From Hevea brasiliensis (Eukaryota > Streptophyta > Magnoliopsida > Malpighiales > Euphorbiaceae), in assembly GCF_030052815.1 (NCBI RefSeq), contig NC_079498.1:91753354-91817353 (forward strand): a DNA stretch of 64,000 nt. Reading direction: 5' to 3'. Every line of letters starts with the position of its first letter. The stretch's first letter is position 1. The notes under the pieces are model-generated. The model was not told where the DNA came from, made no database searches, and saw nothing but the letters and a program-made list of their open reading frames with translations. A program made the position numbers and the translations under genes. This document shows positions 12,936-25,178 of the stretch, piece by piece.

Positions 12936-14104
12936 ATGGCATCTGATCCTTTAGAGCATGGGTCTCCTAGACCGATCGAGGAGGAGGTAGAGGGTCATGC
13001 ACCCGCACCTACTCCTAGTAGGGAGTGAAGCAGTAGAGCCGAGTCATCTTTGGGTGCTACGAGTAGAGCACAGCAGGCCTTCTTGGAACAGATGACACAG
13101 CTGCTCCGTCAGATCACCGGAGCCATACCTCAGCCACAGCCACCTCCACCTCCACAGCCTCAGCCACAGCCACCACCACCTGTACAGCCACCACTACCCC
13201 TACAGCCATAACCTGTACAGAGGTCCCCATTAGAGATACTGCAGAAATATGGGACAGTTAATTTCAAGGGTAAGAAGGAGGATGATCCAGCTACCGCAGA
13301 GTATTAGCTGGAAAGGACAGAGAGGGTATTGCAGCAACTACACTGCACCCTAGAGCAGTAGTTGGAGTTTGCTCTGTTACTACTTCAGGAGGATGCATAT
13401 TGGTGGTGGGTGACAGTGTTGAGGGTGGTACAGCCTACACAGATCACTTGGGATTTCTTCTTGGCTGAGTTCAAAAAGAAATACGTCAGCCATGTGTACT
13501 TAGAGGCTAGAAGAAGAGAATTCTTGGCACTAAGATAGAGGTAGCTTACAGTCTCCGAATATGAGCGAGAATTCATGAGACTTAGCGGATATGCATTGGA
13601 AATAATGTCCACAGAGGCTGATAAATGCAGGAGGTTTAAGGACAGACTGAATGACAATATTAGACTGATAGTTACTTCTCATCGCTTTACAGACTTCTCT
13701 TTATTGGTAGCATCAGCTCTTGATGTGGAGAGAGTTAGAGATGATGAGCAGTCCAGGAGAGACAGACAGTGTAAGAGAGGTCCTGGACAGGGCCATTTTA
13801 GTGCACCGGCTACTAGTAGTAAGAAGCCTAAGTGTTCATAGAGCCAGACATAAGGCCAGAGGGGCCAGTCTGGAGTATCTGTAGCTAGTTCCCCGGGTAC
13901 AGTAACAAGGGAATCAATTCCAGTGCCAGAATGTACCCACCGTGATAGGAGACACAGAGAGGAGTGTCAACTATTGACTGGGAGATGTTTTAGATGTGGA
14001 TCTACGGATCATTTCTTACGAGATTGTCCACAGAGAAGTGCTCCCATTGCTTTACCACCGATTGAGAGGTCTGCCCCGATAGTGCAAAGGGTAGAAGACT
14101 TGTG
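12936..14104 (+). pseudogene. Element A gag (capsid/nucleocapsid), decayed
   Basis: The start chosen is the ATG at 12936 (MASDPLEHGSPRP). A Gln/Pro-rich tract follows (13129-13215), then a capsid-like region (KGKKEDDPATAEY to ERVRDDEQSRR, 13262-13760), then a CCHC knuckle CFRCGSTDHFLRDC near 13985-14030. Gag would coat the element RNA in virus-like particles. In-frame stops break it at about 13027, 13209, 13303, 13360, 13533 and 13839. Most are TAG, and those examined are one transition away from Gln, Arg or Trp codons, the usual pattern of decay at methylated cytosines. The longest surviving pieces are 13575-13841 and 13923-14105. Confidence 0.8.
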
Positions 14105-14334
14105 AGGTCTAAGACAGATGGTATATCACAGAGGGCTTCTGAGGCTATAGAATGGCCAGAGGCTGAAGTAGCACCCCGTGTGTACGCTATGGCTAGGGAG
14201 GAGCTAGATCCAGTAGATGTTATCAGAGGTACATTTTCTATTTATAATACCTTTAAATATGTGTTGATAGACATTAATTATATTCACCCCTATATATGCA
14301 TTGTACCTCCTGTTGAAAGAGGATACTGATAGAT

Positions 14335-14480
14335 GGGTTAGAAGATGACATACTTGTCACCAACCCTTTAGGCCATAAGGTGATGGTAGATTGTCAACCG
14401 AAAAGGATCGTATTAAAGATAATGGATGGAAATAAGAAGGAGACTGTATATGAGATGAAAGAAGATGGGTGCAGAACTGA
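14335..14480 (+). pseudogene. Element A protease remnant
   Basis: The frame reads DILVTNPLGHKVMVD, a segment typical of the Ty3/gypsy aspartic protease downstream of the active site. The active-site triad (D-S/T-G) upstream is not recognisable, and no reverse transcriptase follows. The deletion of pol therefore begins just after this point. Confidence 0.55.
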
Positions 14481-14770
14481 TTGAGGATAAGTATAGGAAA
14501 AATTTGATCTATTGGGATATACCATGGTAACTACGCAATGTTCTCGATGTTTGTGCTGTAAGCTGCAGATTACAGTATCGACCTGGGACTATCGTGTAGA
14601 GCTACATATTTCCAATAGTAAATTGAGATGAGGATAAGATTGTAAAGCTAGGTCTAGTAAGAAAAACTAAAGAGAAAGTGAAGTATTATAACACAAAAAA
14701 GCAGAGAGACAAGGAGATAGCGGTTCCTCGATTATTTACACTGGGTAAATTTTGAGGATGAAATTTTTAT
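14481..14770 (+). other. Degenerate internal tail of element A
   Basis: No intact frame is present. The last codons before the polypurine tract read NFEDEIFI, typical of the C-terminal end of Tekay/Del polyproteins. The rest is unrecognised. Confidence 0.4.
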
Positions 14771-14785
14771 TTAGAGGGAAAGAAT
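14771..14785 (+). other. Polypurine tract of element A
   Basis: TTAGAGGGAAAGAAT lies immediately before the 3' LTR start (TGTAACACCC at 14786). This is the expected place and composition for the plus-strand primer. Confidence 0.65.
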
Positions 14786-14875
14786 TGTAACACCCTCACC
14801 TTAGGTAGTATGTACATCCTACTGTTTTGACAACTAATGTTTGTTCGGACAGCTAGAATGTCTGGAACTACACTT
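14786..14875 (+). repeat. Truncated 3' LTR of element A
   Basis: Only the first ~90 bp of the LTR remain, matching LTR A and E (CTAGAATGTCTGGAACTA). The sequence then changes at CACTTCGAAAAG to the end of LTR B1. This is a recombination junction, not a natural LTR end. Confidence 0.85.
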
Positions 14876-15131
14876 CGAAAAGTAAGAAAATTATTTTAAA
14901 ATCCCTTGTAGTATATTTAATGGGTTACCGGTAGGCAAAGTACGGTAATTCATTAGATGTACTACGGAATCATGTTACATCTTACTGAGGGGTAGGGTGT
15001 GACAGGTTATTTGTGTGATAGTGTAGCGGAATGAAAAAAAGTTTAACAAAGGAATAATATTAGACTAATAAAAACGTGTTGGAGTAACTATCCATTTAAT
15101 CCCCAGTAGAGTCGCCAAACTATAGAGGTGG
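14873..15131. repeat. Tandem duplication, copy 2 of 8902-9160
   Basis: The end of LTR B1 (132 bp) followed by 127 bp of element G leader, primer site and LTR edge is repeated here in the same order and orientation as 8902-9160. In the 127-bp flank I count six substitutions and no indels. The similarity continues into LTR A copy 2 (15132 on), so the duplicated unit includes most of element A. Confidence 0.85.
15100..15117 (-). other. Primer binding site of element G, duplicated copy
   Basis: It is identical to 9129-9146. Here the adjoining LTR edge has mutated from TG to TA (15121-15122). Confidence 0.6.
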
Positions 15132-18100
15132 TGTAACGCCCTCACCTTAGGTAGTCCGTACATCCTGCTGTTCCGATGACTAATGTTTGTTCGGACAGCT
15201 AGAATTCCTGGAACTATACTTAAACTAGGGTGAAGAGACATAAATTGATGAAATAAAGACCAAGAAAAATTAAGGGAAAATAAAAGAAATGAAATGTAAC
15301 TAGGTTAAAGGAGCTGGGACCACGGCGATGGGTGACTGTACCGGGAAGTAACTGAGAAGACAGTTGCCGACCCCAGACCTGCAAGGAACCCTAGGAAATA
15401 ATTTTTAGGACTTAATTAAAGGTTTACTGAGATATAAATGACATTAAAAATATCAAAGAAAATTTAAAAAATTTTATTAATCAGTACAGATAAAAATAAC
15501 CTGACAAGTATAACAAAGGGCATTTTGGTCATTTCAACCTCATAGTCGAATTTTGACTTAAATGTCAATTAAAATAAGAGAGATTAAAACACATAAAATA
15601 AATTAAATTGTGAATATATGAATAGAAAATGGGAAAAAAAGAAAGAAAATCAAATATAAAAATATATGAGTTATTATTAAGTATGATGTAGAATGATATT
15701 ATTCAAATTATTCAACTAATGGTAAATTAACCACTATAAAAGGGGATAAGAAGACACTTAAATTAATTAAAAATTCAACCACTCAAGTCATCTTCTTCCT
15801 CTTGCTTTCCCATGGCCGAACCTTCTTCTCACTAACTCCCACCATTTTCAAGCTTTTGAGCTTGATCCTCCCCTTTCTCACCATATTTTCCATAAATCCC
15901 TTCAATAAAAGTTGTCTCCACACCATAAGGAAGCTCTCGGCAGCCACAAGGAGTAGAAATTTTAGATTTTTCACAAGTTGAAGAAATTTCGATTCAAGGT
16001 TAGTGCATAATTTCTCTTCCTTTCTTCATTAAACCTTGAATTAAGGTTGAGATGTGTTAAAGTTGCATGAAAAACTAAGAAAACAATGGGTTTGTGAGGT
16101 CACTAATTTCGGCAGCCTTGGCAAACATGGGGATTTGATAAATTTATGCATGTAAATGGTGATTAGTGGTGTTGATGAATAAGTAGATGTGAGTTATATA
16201 TTGAGTGATGAAGTTACATGTACTAGAAATTTGATTGCATGTGTATGTTTGAGATTGACACTTTGAATTAGGATTTTAACCTACTATTGGAGATTTTGTG
16301 TAATTGTTGGACTTTGAATTTTTTGAGATGAGTTGATGATGTTTAGAAGTGCCATGAATGCCAAATTTTAGTTTGGGAGATTGGAGGAAATGATTTGGGA
16401 GTGTACATTTTCCATGCAAGCTTGAGACTTTATAAGTCCAATATGTGTTTTGAGCCGTAACTAAATTTGTGTTGTCCAATTGGTATGAGGCAAATTGGAG
16501 GTGAAACTAGACCCAAAATGCTCCATTTTCCATGAAGAAACCATGCTCAAATTCTCTCCACAAATTAACCTAATTACTGTCCCAGTCCGGATGAATATAC
16601 AATGAACCTAGAAAAATGACCAAATAAATAGTACATATTCATTTAGCCATAACTCTCTCTAGACAGATCCAAATGACCTGAATTTGATACCATTGGAAAG
16701 CAAAGACAAAGGACTACAACTTTTAAGAAGGACACAGAGCCCAGAAATGCCTTTAACCAAACTAAATTGCTGGCCGAAGTTAAGTCACAAAACTGTCCAG
16801 AACCATATTGCCCAGAAATTGCTGGACAGAGGCTTACCCAACCAGTTTTGGAAAAAGGCCATAACTTGGTCTAAAAAAATCCAAATGCAATGAAACCAGT
16901 GGAAAAATTTCCCTAGGACACAAATCTACAATATTGGTATTTTGATCAAAACCCAGAAATCAAGAAAACTAGGTCAATTGGCTAGGTCAATTTAGTATGC
17001 AAATTCTGGAAATTGCCTAAGTGACCACTTGACCCTAGAATAGTTTTTTAGTCATATCTCCCACTAGAAAAATCCAATTGGGATGAGCCATGCTATTGTG
17101 GAAACCTAAAAAATAGGGCTCCAACTTTGTTTTAGACACCTTCCTCAGATTGAGAGTGTAGGAATCCTAAAAGTTGAGTCAAATCTACTGACCTGAACTG
17201 GAATCCTGTTGGTACAGGATACTTGAGTCTAGGCCAGTTATTTGGCTATAATTAATTCTACAAAACTTGAAAAATTACAATTCAAAATTCTGAGTGACCA
17301 TAAAACATAGGGAAACAAATTATAGGAAGAACACTAGGCCTAAATGTGGTTGCAACCTATTCAATTAAATTGGTAAGTTGTAACTCTAAAATTTGCCTAG
17401 TTAAAGAGCCAGAATTTAGTTATGGCTATTTGATGATAACTTGAGTTCTAGAAATCCAAATGACATGATTCAAAATGGGAAAACAAAGATAAGACATAGA
17501 GAAACAACTTCCATGAAGGAAGTATGGCCAAACAGTAGCCACAAATTGATCAAATTGATAGGTAAAGTTAAGACATTAAAACTGAACCTAAAGAAAGGTT
17601 CATGAAACAAATTATTTTATGGTGGGGTTTTAACCCTAATATGTTGCTAAATACTAAATTACATGAAAAGGTATGTGGGACCCACTTTCTCACTACAAAT
17701 TGACATAAAATTTCTAATAAGAAATTAATAATGCTTAATTGCCTAAAGTAAACCTAGGCTTATATATATAGCTTGGATCAATTGGTATACCAATTAGGGA
17801 CTATAGATAGCAGTACTGCCTACATGAATAATCATTGATCGACAAAATATGTCTGATATGATTGTTCTACAGGCTATATGCCTGCCCGTTGGCCATTGTG
17901 CCTAATTTTCATTTCTGGCTTTAAAAGCCTACCCACTGACTTTGTGCTTGACATGACAATTGTATACAGGGTAGATATATGATTGTCTAACCAGTATTGT
18001 AGCACCCCTAATTGTATAGCCTGGTATATTTCACTGTTCCGGTGACCGGTGTCGGTCCGGCCAATTAAGGGGATTAGAACCATACTTAAGACAACTAGAG

Positions 18101-21100
18101 AAGCCATAAACACAAATAATTAGCAATTGCCAATTAGTTAAGTATAAATAAGAAAACAAAACATAAGAAGTTAAACGAGCCGAGAGTCACAGCGATGGGT
18201 GACCTCCTCGGGAACGACTGCGAAGTCATTTTAAACTCAAATTTCGAATCGTAAAATGTGACGCTGCAGTCCTTAGGACCCTCATGAACACAGTGGAAAA
18301 GAGAAAATCATGAAAAGAACTGTTAAGCTACCAAATAATTAGGTCGTGAGCCTAAGAAATATGGAATTATTTGCAAACCGGGATGAACCGGCGAGGGGCA
18401 ATTTGGTCAATTGACCCCGAGAGCTGACTCCTGACCTAACTGTCAAATAAAATCGGAGAAAAGAAAATTTTGGAATCGAGAATTAAATTAAAGAACTAAT
18501 AAAAAAATAAAAAAAAAGAAAAAAAAAGAAAAAAAAAGAGGAAAATGAAAAAGTAAAAAGGTGATGACATAATGCATGATGCCATAAAAAAATTAATTAA
18601 TTTATTTATTAATTTAGATTTTTATGGTCTTCCATAAGCCAAAATTAGATAAAAGAAAAGAAAAGAAAAAAAAAAAGCATTTAGTCATCTTCCACCTCTC
18701 TTTGCCGCCTCACTCTTCCCAAATTCCTCCATGAAAGTTCTTCATTTAAGCTTACACTTAAGCTTAATTTTCCTTCACTCAACCTTCATAACTCCCCTAA
18801 AAACCTTACTAGAGCTTGTTATTGCAACTTAAGAAGAAGATTACAAGAAGAAAGAAGAGCAAAAGGTAGAGATTTGAAGTTTTAATAGAGGTTAGTATGT
18901 TAACTTGTTATTTTCCATTTTAAATGCATAATTGGTTATTGAAATGAGCTTAGAAACTAATGAAATAAAATAAAAATATGGAGGGAGGACCAAACTGAAA
19001 TTTCGGCCAGGTTGAAGGGGAGTATGATTTTGTATGGTTTGATGGATTTGAATGAGTTAAAAACCTTATTTAGTTGAATGGTTAAGATTGAAATGCTTAA
19101 ATATGATTAAATGCAACAATTTAGTGTGATTAGGGTTTGGAGGCCTAGGGTTTTGAGGCAAAATTTGGAGAAATGAGTAAATGATGTGTTTGACCTATTG
19201 TGAAGTGAAAAATGGTCATTTGTGACCAAATGAGTTGTGTTTGAATTGTTGGAATTGAAGCTAAATTCGGAGGGTGTATGGTCATGTTGCTGGCAGCACG
19301 ACCAAGTCAACTTTGAAGGATCAAAAATGAAATTTTACAAGTCCAATTGATATGGCACCAATTGGGGATGAAAATAGACATAAAATGACACAATTTTCAT
19401 TTAGGAATCATGCCCAAAAACTGACCAAAACCTAGTGAACAAATTGACCAAAGTTGGATAAGTGCAGTCTGCCACTGTACAAACTGACCAAATGAACAGT
19501 ATTTGTTCATTTGGTCATAACTCGAGCTAGACAGGTCAAATTGACCTGAAATTTTACCAGTGGTTAGATGAGATATAGACCTAAAACTTTCATGAAGAAC
19601 ACAAGTCCAAATTCTGCCAGTAACCAAGCCATTTGGCCACCCCAAGTTGGTGACCCAAATCTGCCAGCACCAAAATTGCCCAGAAAATCTGGGTTGTTTT
19701 CCATCCGGCAGCCCTGGTTCCAATGGCCATAACTTGAGCTACAAAACTCCAATTGGGGTGATTCAAAAATGAGAATAAACTTAAGATAATAAGAAACATT
19801 TTCTATGAAGGAAGTTTTATCAAATTCCAACAGTAAAATTACCAATGGAACAGTGCAACTAGGAGCACAAAAACTGAAAATTTGACAATTTTGCTTGAAG
19901 GACTTAAGCTTTGAGAAAATGACCAAAACCAACAAATTTAATGACCAAAATGTGGTATGTGGGTGAAGTTGGAGTTCCCATACCTATTAAGCCTTAAAAA
20001 GTCAACAATTTGACTTGAATAGTGTAGTGAATAGTAACCCAAAATACAAAAACTTCGAGAACGTCGAATTTAACGCAATAGAGCTAGTAAAAATGAAGTG
20101 AAATTTATTTTTGGATTTATGCTAAGTTATGGTACTGAAACACTGTGAAATTGTGTGTTTCAGCTGAAAAAGACTTGGAAGCTCTGTGAGACTGAGTTAA
20201 GACCTCGAGGCGACTCACGTCAGGTCTGTGCACAGTAATTTTTATTTGAATATATGATTCTTGAAAATTTGATTTTTTTTTAGTTAATTACGAATTGTGT
20301 TGCCATTTATGATTGTGAATATGACTTTAAAAATTTACTAGATTTCCAATAAATTATTTGAATAAATTGTTTTGAATTGATTTTGTGTTCACACTTAGCA
20401 TGACAGTATCACACTATTCCTCCTCCATTTATGGGGTTGAGATCGTTTATTTTCCTCCCTCTCTGGCTTGCCAGTTGAGGTTGAGATCGGATGAGTACTC
20501 ATTAGCTAGCTAGCCACCTCCCTCATTGATTTCGATTAATGGGGTTGAGATTGCTTTGTCGTGGTGTACAACATGGCATTGATCGGAAATTTTGTGTCAT
20601 GGCTTAAGTTGTGTATGATTTTGGCAACACTGTGTTTAATAAATTATTTGACTAAATGGAGTTGTTATGAGCTTTGATATTTGTGAAATGTGATTGAGAA
20701 GTATTCAAATTGTGTTTCATCAATGAATAATTTATGTATTACATTTTAAATTTTTATTGTGCACCACTGAGTATGTTTATACTCAGCGATAGCTTATTTT
20801 GCTGTCACAGATAAGAGCAAGGAGAAAGCAGCAGAGTGAGTTGCTATCGAATTGTGGACCACATTGATCATTTTGTACGGGTATTATTTTATACCCTTGT
20901 AGTTAATTTTGATGTAAATATAGAAATGTTGTATGTATCAATGTAAAGTTGACCAGTTGTAAAATAAATTGTAATAATATTATTTTTTTGGATTTCCTTC
21001 TGTAAATTCATAATTGTACTTGTGAATTTCATGTTTTATGCCCTGTGAATGAAGTATTAAATATTTTGAGATGATGAAATTTGATTTGGGTTGTGGAATT

Positions 21101-22233
21101 ACTTTGAAGTGAATTGAATTGAGTTGATTTGAGGTTTATTGGAGGTTGGGAGTTGTGAAAAATTTTTGGAAGTGTTTTCGCAGGTATTTGAAGAACTGTT
21201 TTCTCTAATTACAAACGGAACTCTGTCAAAATTTTTATAAAATTTGCGGCAAAATTAAAGTGGACAAAAATTTTTACTAGTATTTAAACTTTGAATAAAT
21301 GGTTTTTAATTCCTACCAAAATGCTCACCACTTCCAAAATGTAAGAAAATTGTTTCAAAATCCCTTGTAGTGTACTTAATGAATTATCGGTAGGTGAAGT
21401 TCGGTAGTTCATTAGGTATTCTACGGGATCATGTTATGCCTTACAGAGGAGTAAGGTGTGACAAGTATACTCCCGTGTTTCCAGCACTTATAGTCTGTTA
21501 TAGGTTACTTGGGCACTGTTATAACTTAATTAAGACTGAAAATAAGAGAAATGAACATAAAAGATACTGTTAAATCTAATTATTCCCAAAGTGCAAAAAA
21601 TTCATAAATAACTTAGATTTTATGAAATTAAGCATAGAATAATTATTTAGTTACTTTTATTTTAAATTTATGCACCACTAAGCAATTCGCTTAGCGAGTT
21701 GGTTTTCCATTGCGTAGGTACTGGAGACCATACACAACCACAACAGCAGCAGTAGCAGTAGTGTTCTAATAGATCTTGACCAGATTTATCAGTGTCTAAT
21801 AGTCACCTCAGCAGTTTATATTTTGTTGGTAGGGCCCATGTATTAGATTTTGTATTTTGGGTTACTGTACATAAACATCATGTAATTACATTTTGAGATT
21901 GTAAATGAAATTGTAAATTATTGTGTATAAACTTTTATATGAATGATTATGAGTAAATTATATGAATGTTTGATGACATAACATGACATGGAAAAATATG
22001 AATGGAATATGATTATGTTAATAGGTAAATATTTGAAACCCGCTAGATGCTAATAAAACAGAGGAGGCTTTGTCCGGGTTTCCATTGAAATAAATTGTGA
22101 TAAAAAAAAATTACCACATGTTTTCTATGATATTTAAAATTAACAATGGACAGGAAAGATAAGATAGGATGCTATGGCACCGAATGTGGCACGCTTTGCT
22201 CGGCTACACTGTAGACGGGTAAGGGGCATCACA
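15132..22233 (+). mobile_element. Solo LTR A2, interrupted by solo LTR B2
   Basis: It starts TGTAACGCCCTCACC and ends GGGGCATCACA, with target duplication GGTGG at 15127-15131 and 22234-22238. Its sequence follows LTR A (9161-12793) closely through 17997 and again from 21464. Between these lies B2 with its own target duplication. No gag or primer site is present, so this copy has lost its internal region. Its left flank is the duplicated G segment, so it is the counterpart of element A in the second copy of the tandem duplication. Confidence 0.88.
17998..21463 (+). mobile_element. Solo LTR B2 (family B)
   Basis: It starts TGTAGCACCCCTAATTG and ends GTAAGGTGTGACA, with target duplication AGTAT at 17993-17997 and 21464-21468, 3466 bp. 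It is nested in solo LTR A2; the uninterrupted site is visible in LTR A near 12024 (CCAGTATACTCCC). Two copies of the shared module lie at 19514-19602 and 19725-19808. An A/G-rich tract occupies 18500-18545. Three overlapping antisense open frames at 19397-19935 recur at the matching place in B3 and are treated as shadows. Confidence 0.92.
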
Positions 22234-24404
22234 GGTGGGGCGGTATCATAGTAAGGTGTGAGGCAAAATATCATCCACTAGAATTATATAAAATGCACCA
22301 GATAATGTCTAGGGAAGATGGTGGAGTCACAATAGTCTCACTTAAGTACCTCCTCCTTAGAGCATTTCCTAGACATGCACTTCATATAATCCTAATAGAA
22401 TCGAGCCACTAGTAAGTACCGTATTCTCATAACACTATCACGGCACTAAGTATTTATGCCACGAAGGCATAGATAAACAGGAGTTGCCATCCGGTTAATA
22501 ACCTCGTTAATTCGACTGTCAGTCCTCTACTAATGTTTCTAGAAGTCTTGTTTATTATTCCTCAATTAAACTTTATACTAAAAATGCAATTGTAGTCTTA
22601 CACACGCAAGTAATTCACAAAGTGTTATTATTTACAAATAGTTTTCATGCACAAGTAATTCCCATATGTGGCATTACTAATTATTTAAATGATATTTAAT
22701 GGATGACTAAAATTAATTTATTATTGAGAATTTAATTTACATATAAATTTAATTTCAAATAACCGTAAGTTTCTATTTAACCTAATTAACTAATTTTTCA
22801 CCAAGTTACCCTAAGGATAATTAAACTAAATTAATTATGTACATGTGTAATGTATTCTAATATCACATAAGGCCCATACAATCATAACCTAATAAAGATT
22901 TCTAACATACTAATTTATTTTACAATTATCAAGTATTAAATTAAATTTATTTTATATGTCGAGGTTAGTTTAATTTACAAACAAGATTAATTATAATTTA
23001 TCAAATATTTATTTAAATTAATTACATGTAAAAGTCGGTTAAATTAAAAATAAAGTTAATTTTAATTTACCAAATAAAAATCTTATTATTACTTCAATTT
23101 CATGCCAACAATTATTCTAGGAATTCAGGGTTACTTATTTGTTGGTAATTGCAGTTGCCATTTGGGCAAGTTACCCTTAAAAAATGGCATTCTCTTCTAG
23201 TATGGCAATGATATCCCTGTCTTACTCCTGTTTAGCTTTATGTAAATGTCCTCTTTGATACTTAACTTAGAGCTACTTACCAAATTTTTTGGTAATAAAA
23301 AATAAAGAAAACTTAAAGAAAATAAAGAAAGTAAAGAAAATAAGAAAATACTAATAACAATTTACATTGGATTCTAACTCTAGTCTCCTAAGGGGTTAAG
23401 ATTTCTAATAGTTACAACTACCTAGGGGTCCAGGTCTTCTAACATATTCCAAACACTTCATAATACTTCTTGAATTAAAAGAATACAGAAAAATAGATCA
23501 AAAATCAATTGGAACCTAAGAACACACAAGAACATGCAAAAATATACAATTTCCAAATTTTGGCAGATTGACAAAATTAAGAAATCCAATTTTTAAAAAA
23601 TAGTTAGATATGCCTAAAAATTATGAAAAAATTACAAAAGATAGCCAAGACATCATACAAGATCATAAAATTTATAGTCCAAACAAAACCTTAGCCGAAT
23701 GGTCTACACAAATCATAACTTTTCCTAGTGATAAAATCACACTACTTTTTTGTAAAATTCATAACTCATCAATCACAATAGATATCAATGCGAAACCAGT
23801 TGAAAAATATTCATAAGATTCTAAAATTAATTTTGGACACTAGATTTGCACAAAATTATTAATAAACAAGGGAGATATGGGCTTCACAATTCAGGTATGC
23901 TGCAAATCGAGTTTTACGGGAACCCTAAATTCAAATAGCTATAACTTACAAAACACAAAAGCTTTTTCAGTGATTCTTAAGCCTAAAATTAATAAAATTT
24001 TGTGTACAATGTGAATATAATTTTTTTTTTAATTTAATAGATTCATAAGATAACGGAAAGTTATAAAATCTTGAAAGACAAAAAACTGAATATGTGCAGT
24101 GTTGTGTATTCCCTCAAATTAAACATGATTACATGATCCACATGAACGTGCAAGATAAATTAATAGACAAAGAGCATAGAATTAAATATTACGTGGCATA
24201 GATCTTGAAAAGAAAATGACAAAAACCAACCTTCAAGAAATCTTGCAAGAAAATCTTCTTGAAGAAAATAAAAGAAACGAGAAAGAATTAAAAGAGTTTT
24301 GAATATCTCTAAATTTCCTATAGCTCTAAATAGCTCTGAATTTTCTTAATCTCTCTTTTTTTTTTCTTATCTTTTCCTCCCTTTTTTCTTTTTCCTCAGT
24401 AAGG

Positions 24405-24412
24405 TATTTATA
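24405..24412 (-). promoter_or_regulatory. Probable TATA box of LTR G
   Basis: On the minus strand it reads TATAAATA, inside CCTATAAATACC. It lies about 760 bp from the 5' end of the LTR, a plausible U3/R boundary. No experimental support is possible here. Confidence 0.4.
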
Positions 24413-24423
24413 GGGTTTTGGGA

Positions 24424-24825
24424 GATAGGTGTGATAGGGTTTGGAGTCTTAGGGTGACAAGATTCAGATAACTTAAACAACTGAGATTGCAGAATTTGAG
24501 TGAAACTGGGATATGGGTGAGGTGTTTAAACTAATAGGAAGAGAGGGAAAGGGGGGGAGGCACCAATATAGTATGAGGAAGAGAGTGGGGCAGAGTGGGA
24601 GGGAGAGTTTGTAGGGGAGAGGGAAAGAGGTGTGGTAGGGTTTGGAGTCCTAGGGTGATAAGGTTTAGATAACTTAAACAACTGGATTGCGAAATTTTGG
24701 GTGAGACTGGGATATGGATGAGGTGTTTCAACTAATAGGAAGAGAGGAAAAGGGGAGGGCACCAATAGGGAGTGAGAAAGAAAGTGGGGCTAAGTGGGAG
24801 AGAGAATTTATATGAGAGAGGGAGA
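24424..24825. repeat. Two-copy tandem repeat (~205 bp) in LTR G
   Basis: Unit 1 (about 24424-24625) and unit 2 (about 24632-24825) share the ordered landmarks AGGGTTTGGAGTC, AACTTAAACAACTG, GAGACTGGGATATGG-like, GAGGTGTTT, CTAATAGGAAGAGAGG and CACCAATA. They differ by scattered substitutions and small indels. On the minus strand the array lies just upstream of the TATA-like site, so it could be a duplicated U3 enhancer region. Confidence 0.75.
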
Positions 24826-25178
24826 GAGAAAAAGATATTTTCTTATTTTAATTTTAAAAAAATAAATTAAATGAGTTCTATTTAAAATTTTTAACTAGAC
24901 TTTCTTAGGCCCATATGGCCCAGTTAGACTTTATTAGGTTTATTTAAGAACTACCCATATAAAATTTAAACAAAACAAAATTTTATTTAAATTTATTTAA
25001 ATTAATTTCCCAAAAAAATACATTACTTTATTTTTTTTCAAAATCATGGTACGGAATTAATAATTCAGCTCCATGCCTCCAATTATATCTTACAGTTATA
25101 TAATTTTTCCATCATCGGATTCCCCACGGCCTCAATGCACATACTTATAATAAATCACAAAATAAGGGTCTACAAACT

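Larger units (their letters stand above)
9161..14875 (+). mobile_element. Element A: gag-only, non-autonomous Ty3/gypsy retrotransposon
   Basis: Layout: complete 5' LTR (9161-12793), initiator-Met primer site, gag with a CCHC knuckle, a protease remnant, a short degenerate tail, a polypurine tract and the first ~90 bp of the 3' LTR. Reverse transcriptase, RNase H and integrase core are missing, so it could move only with help from a relative. The coding tail before the polypurine tract reads NFEDEIFI, the usual end of Tekay-type elements. The 3' LTR breaks off at 14873-14876, where it joins sequence from the end of LTR B1 with about 3 bp of microhomology. The left target duplication is GGTGG (9156-9160); its right partner lies after the second copy (22234-22238). 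Confidence 0.8.
15121..25174 (-). repeat. LTR of element G (Tat/Ogre-like), split by nested LTRs
   Basis: On the minus strand the LTR begins TGTAGACCCTTATTTTG at 25174 and ends at 15121, next to the primer site. Removing solo LTR A2 with one GGTGG copy leaves about 2.95 kb. The 22239-25174 part has no protein coding signal. It holds a TATA-like site (24405-24412, minus) and a ~200-bp tandem duplication (24424-24825). Assignment as an LTR comes from the TG/CA ends and the adjacent primer site; the second LTR of G is outside the window. The small open frames at 24526-24765 and 24531-24731 lie in the tandem repeat and are not genes. Confidence 0.6.

Noticed and set aside
13923..14105. Stand-alone CCHC zinc-finger host gene
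   Set aside because: It lies in line with gag of element A, downstream of its primer site and LTR, and is the gag knuckle.
19397..19935. Three overlapping minus-strand ORFs of 69-123 codons, recurring in B3 (31726-32264) with similar protein
   Set aside because: They are the same stretch of LTR family B read antisense in three frames. Similarity follows from common DNA, not from protein constraint, and no domain is recognisable. Related antisense frames in LTRs E (1593-2006) and A (10702-10974) come from the shared LTR module.
15132..22233. A2 as a full retrotransposon with B2 as its internal region
   Set aside because: B2 has its own TG/CA ends and AGTAT duplication, and A2 reads continuously across it, so it is a nested solo LTR.
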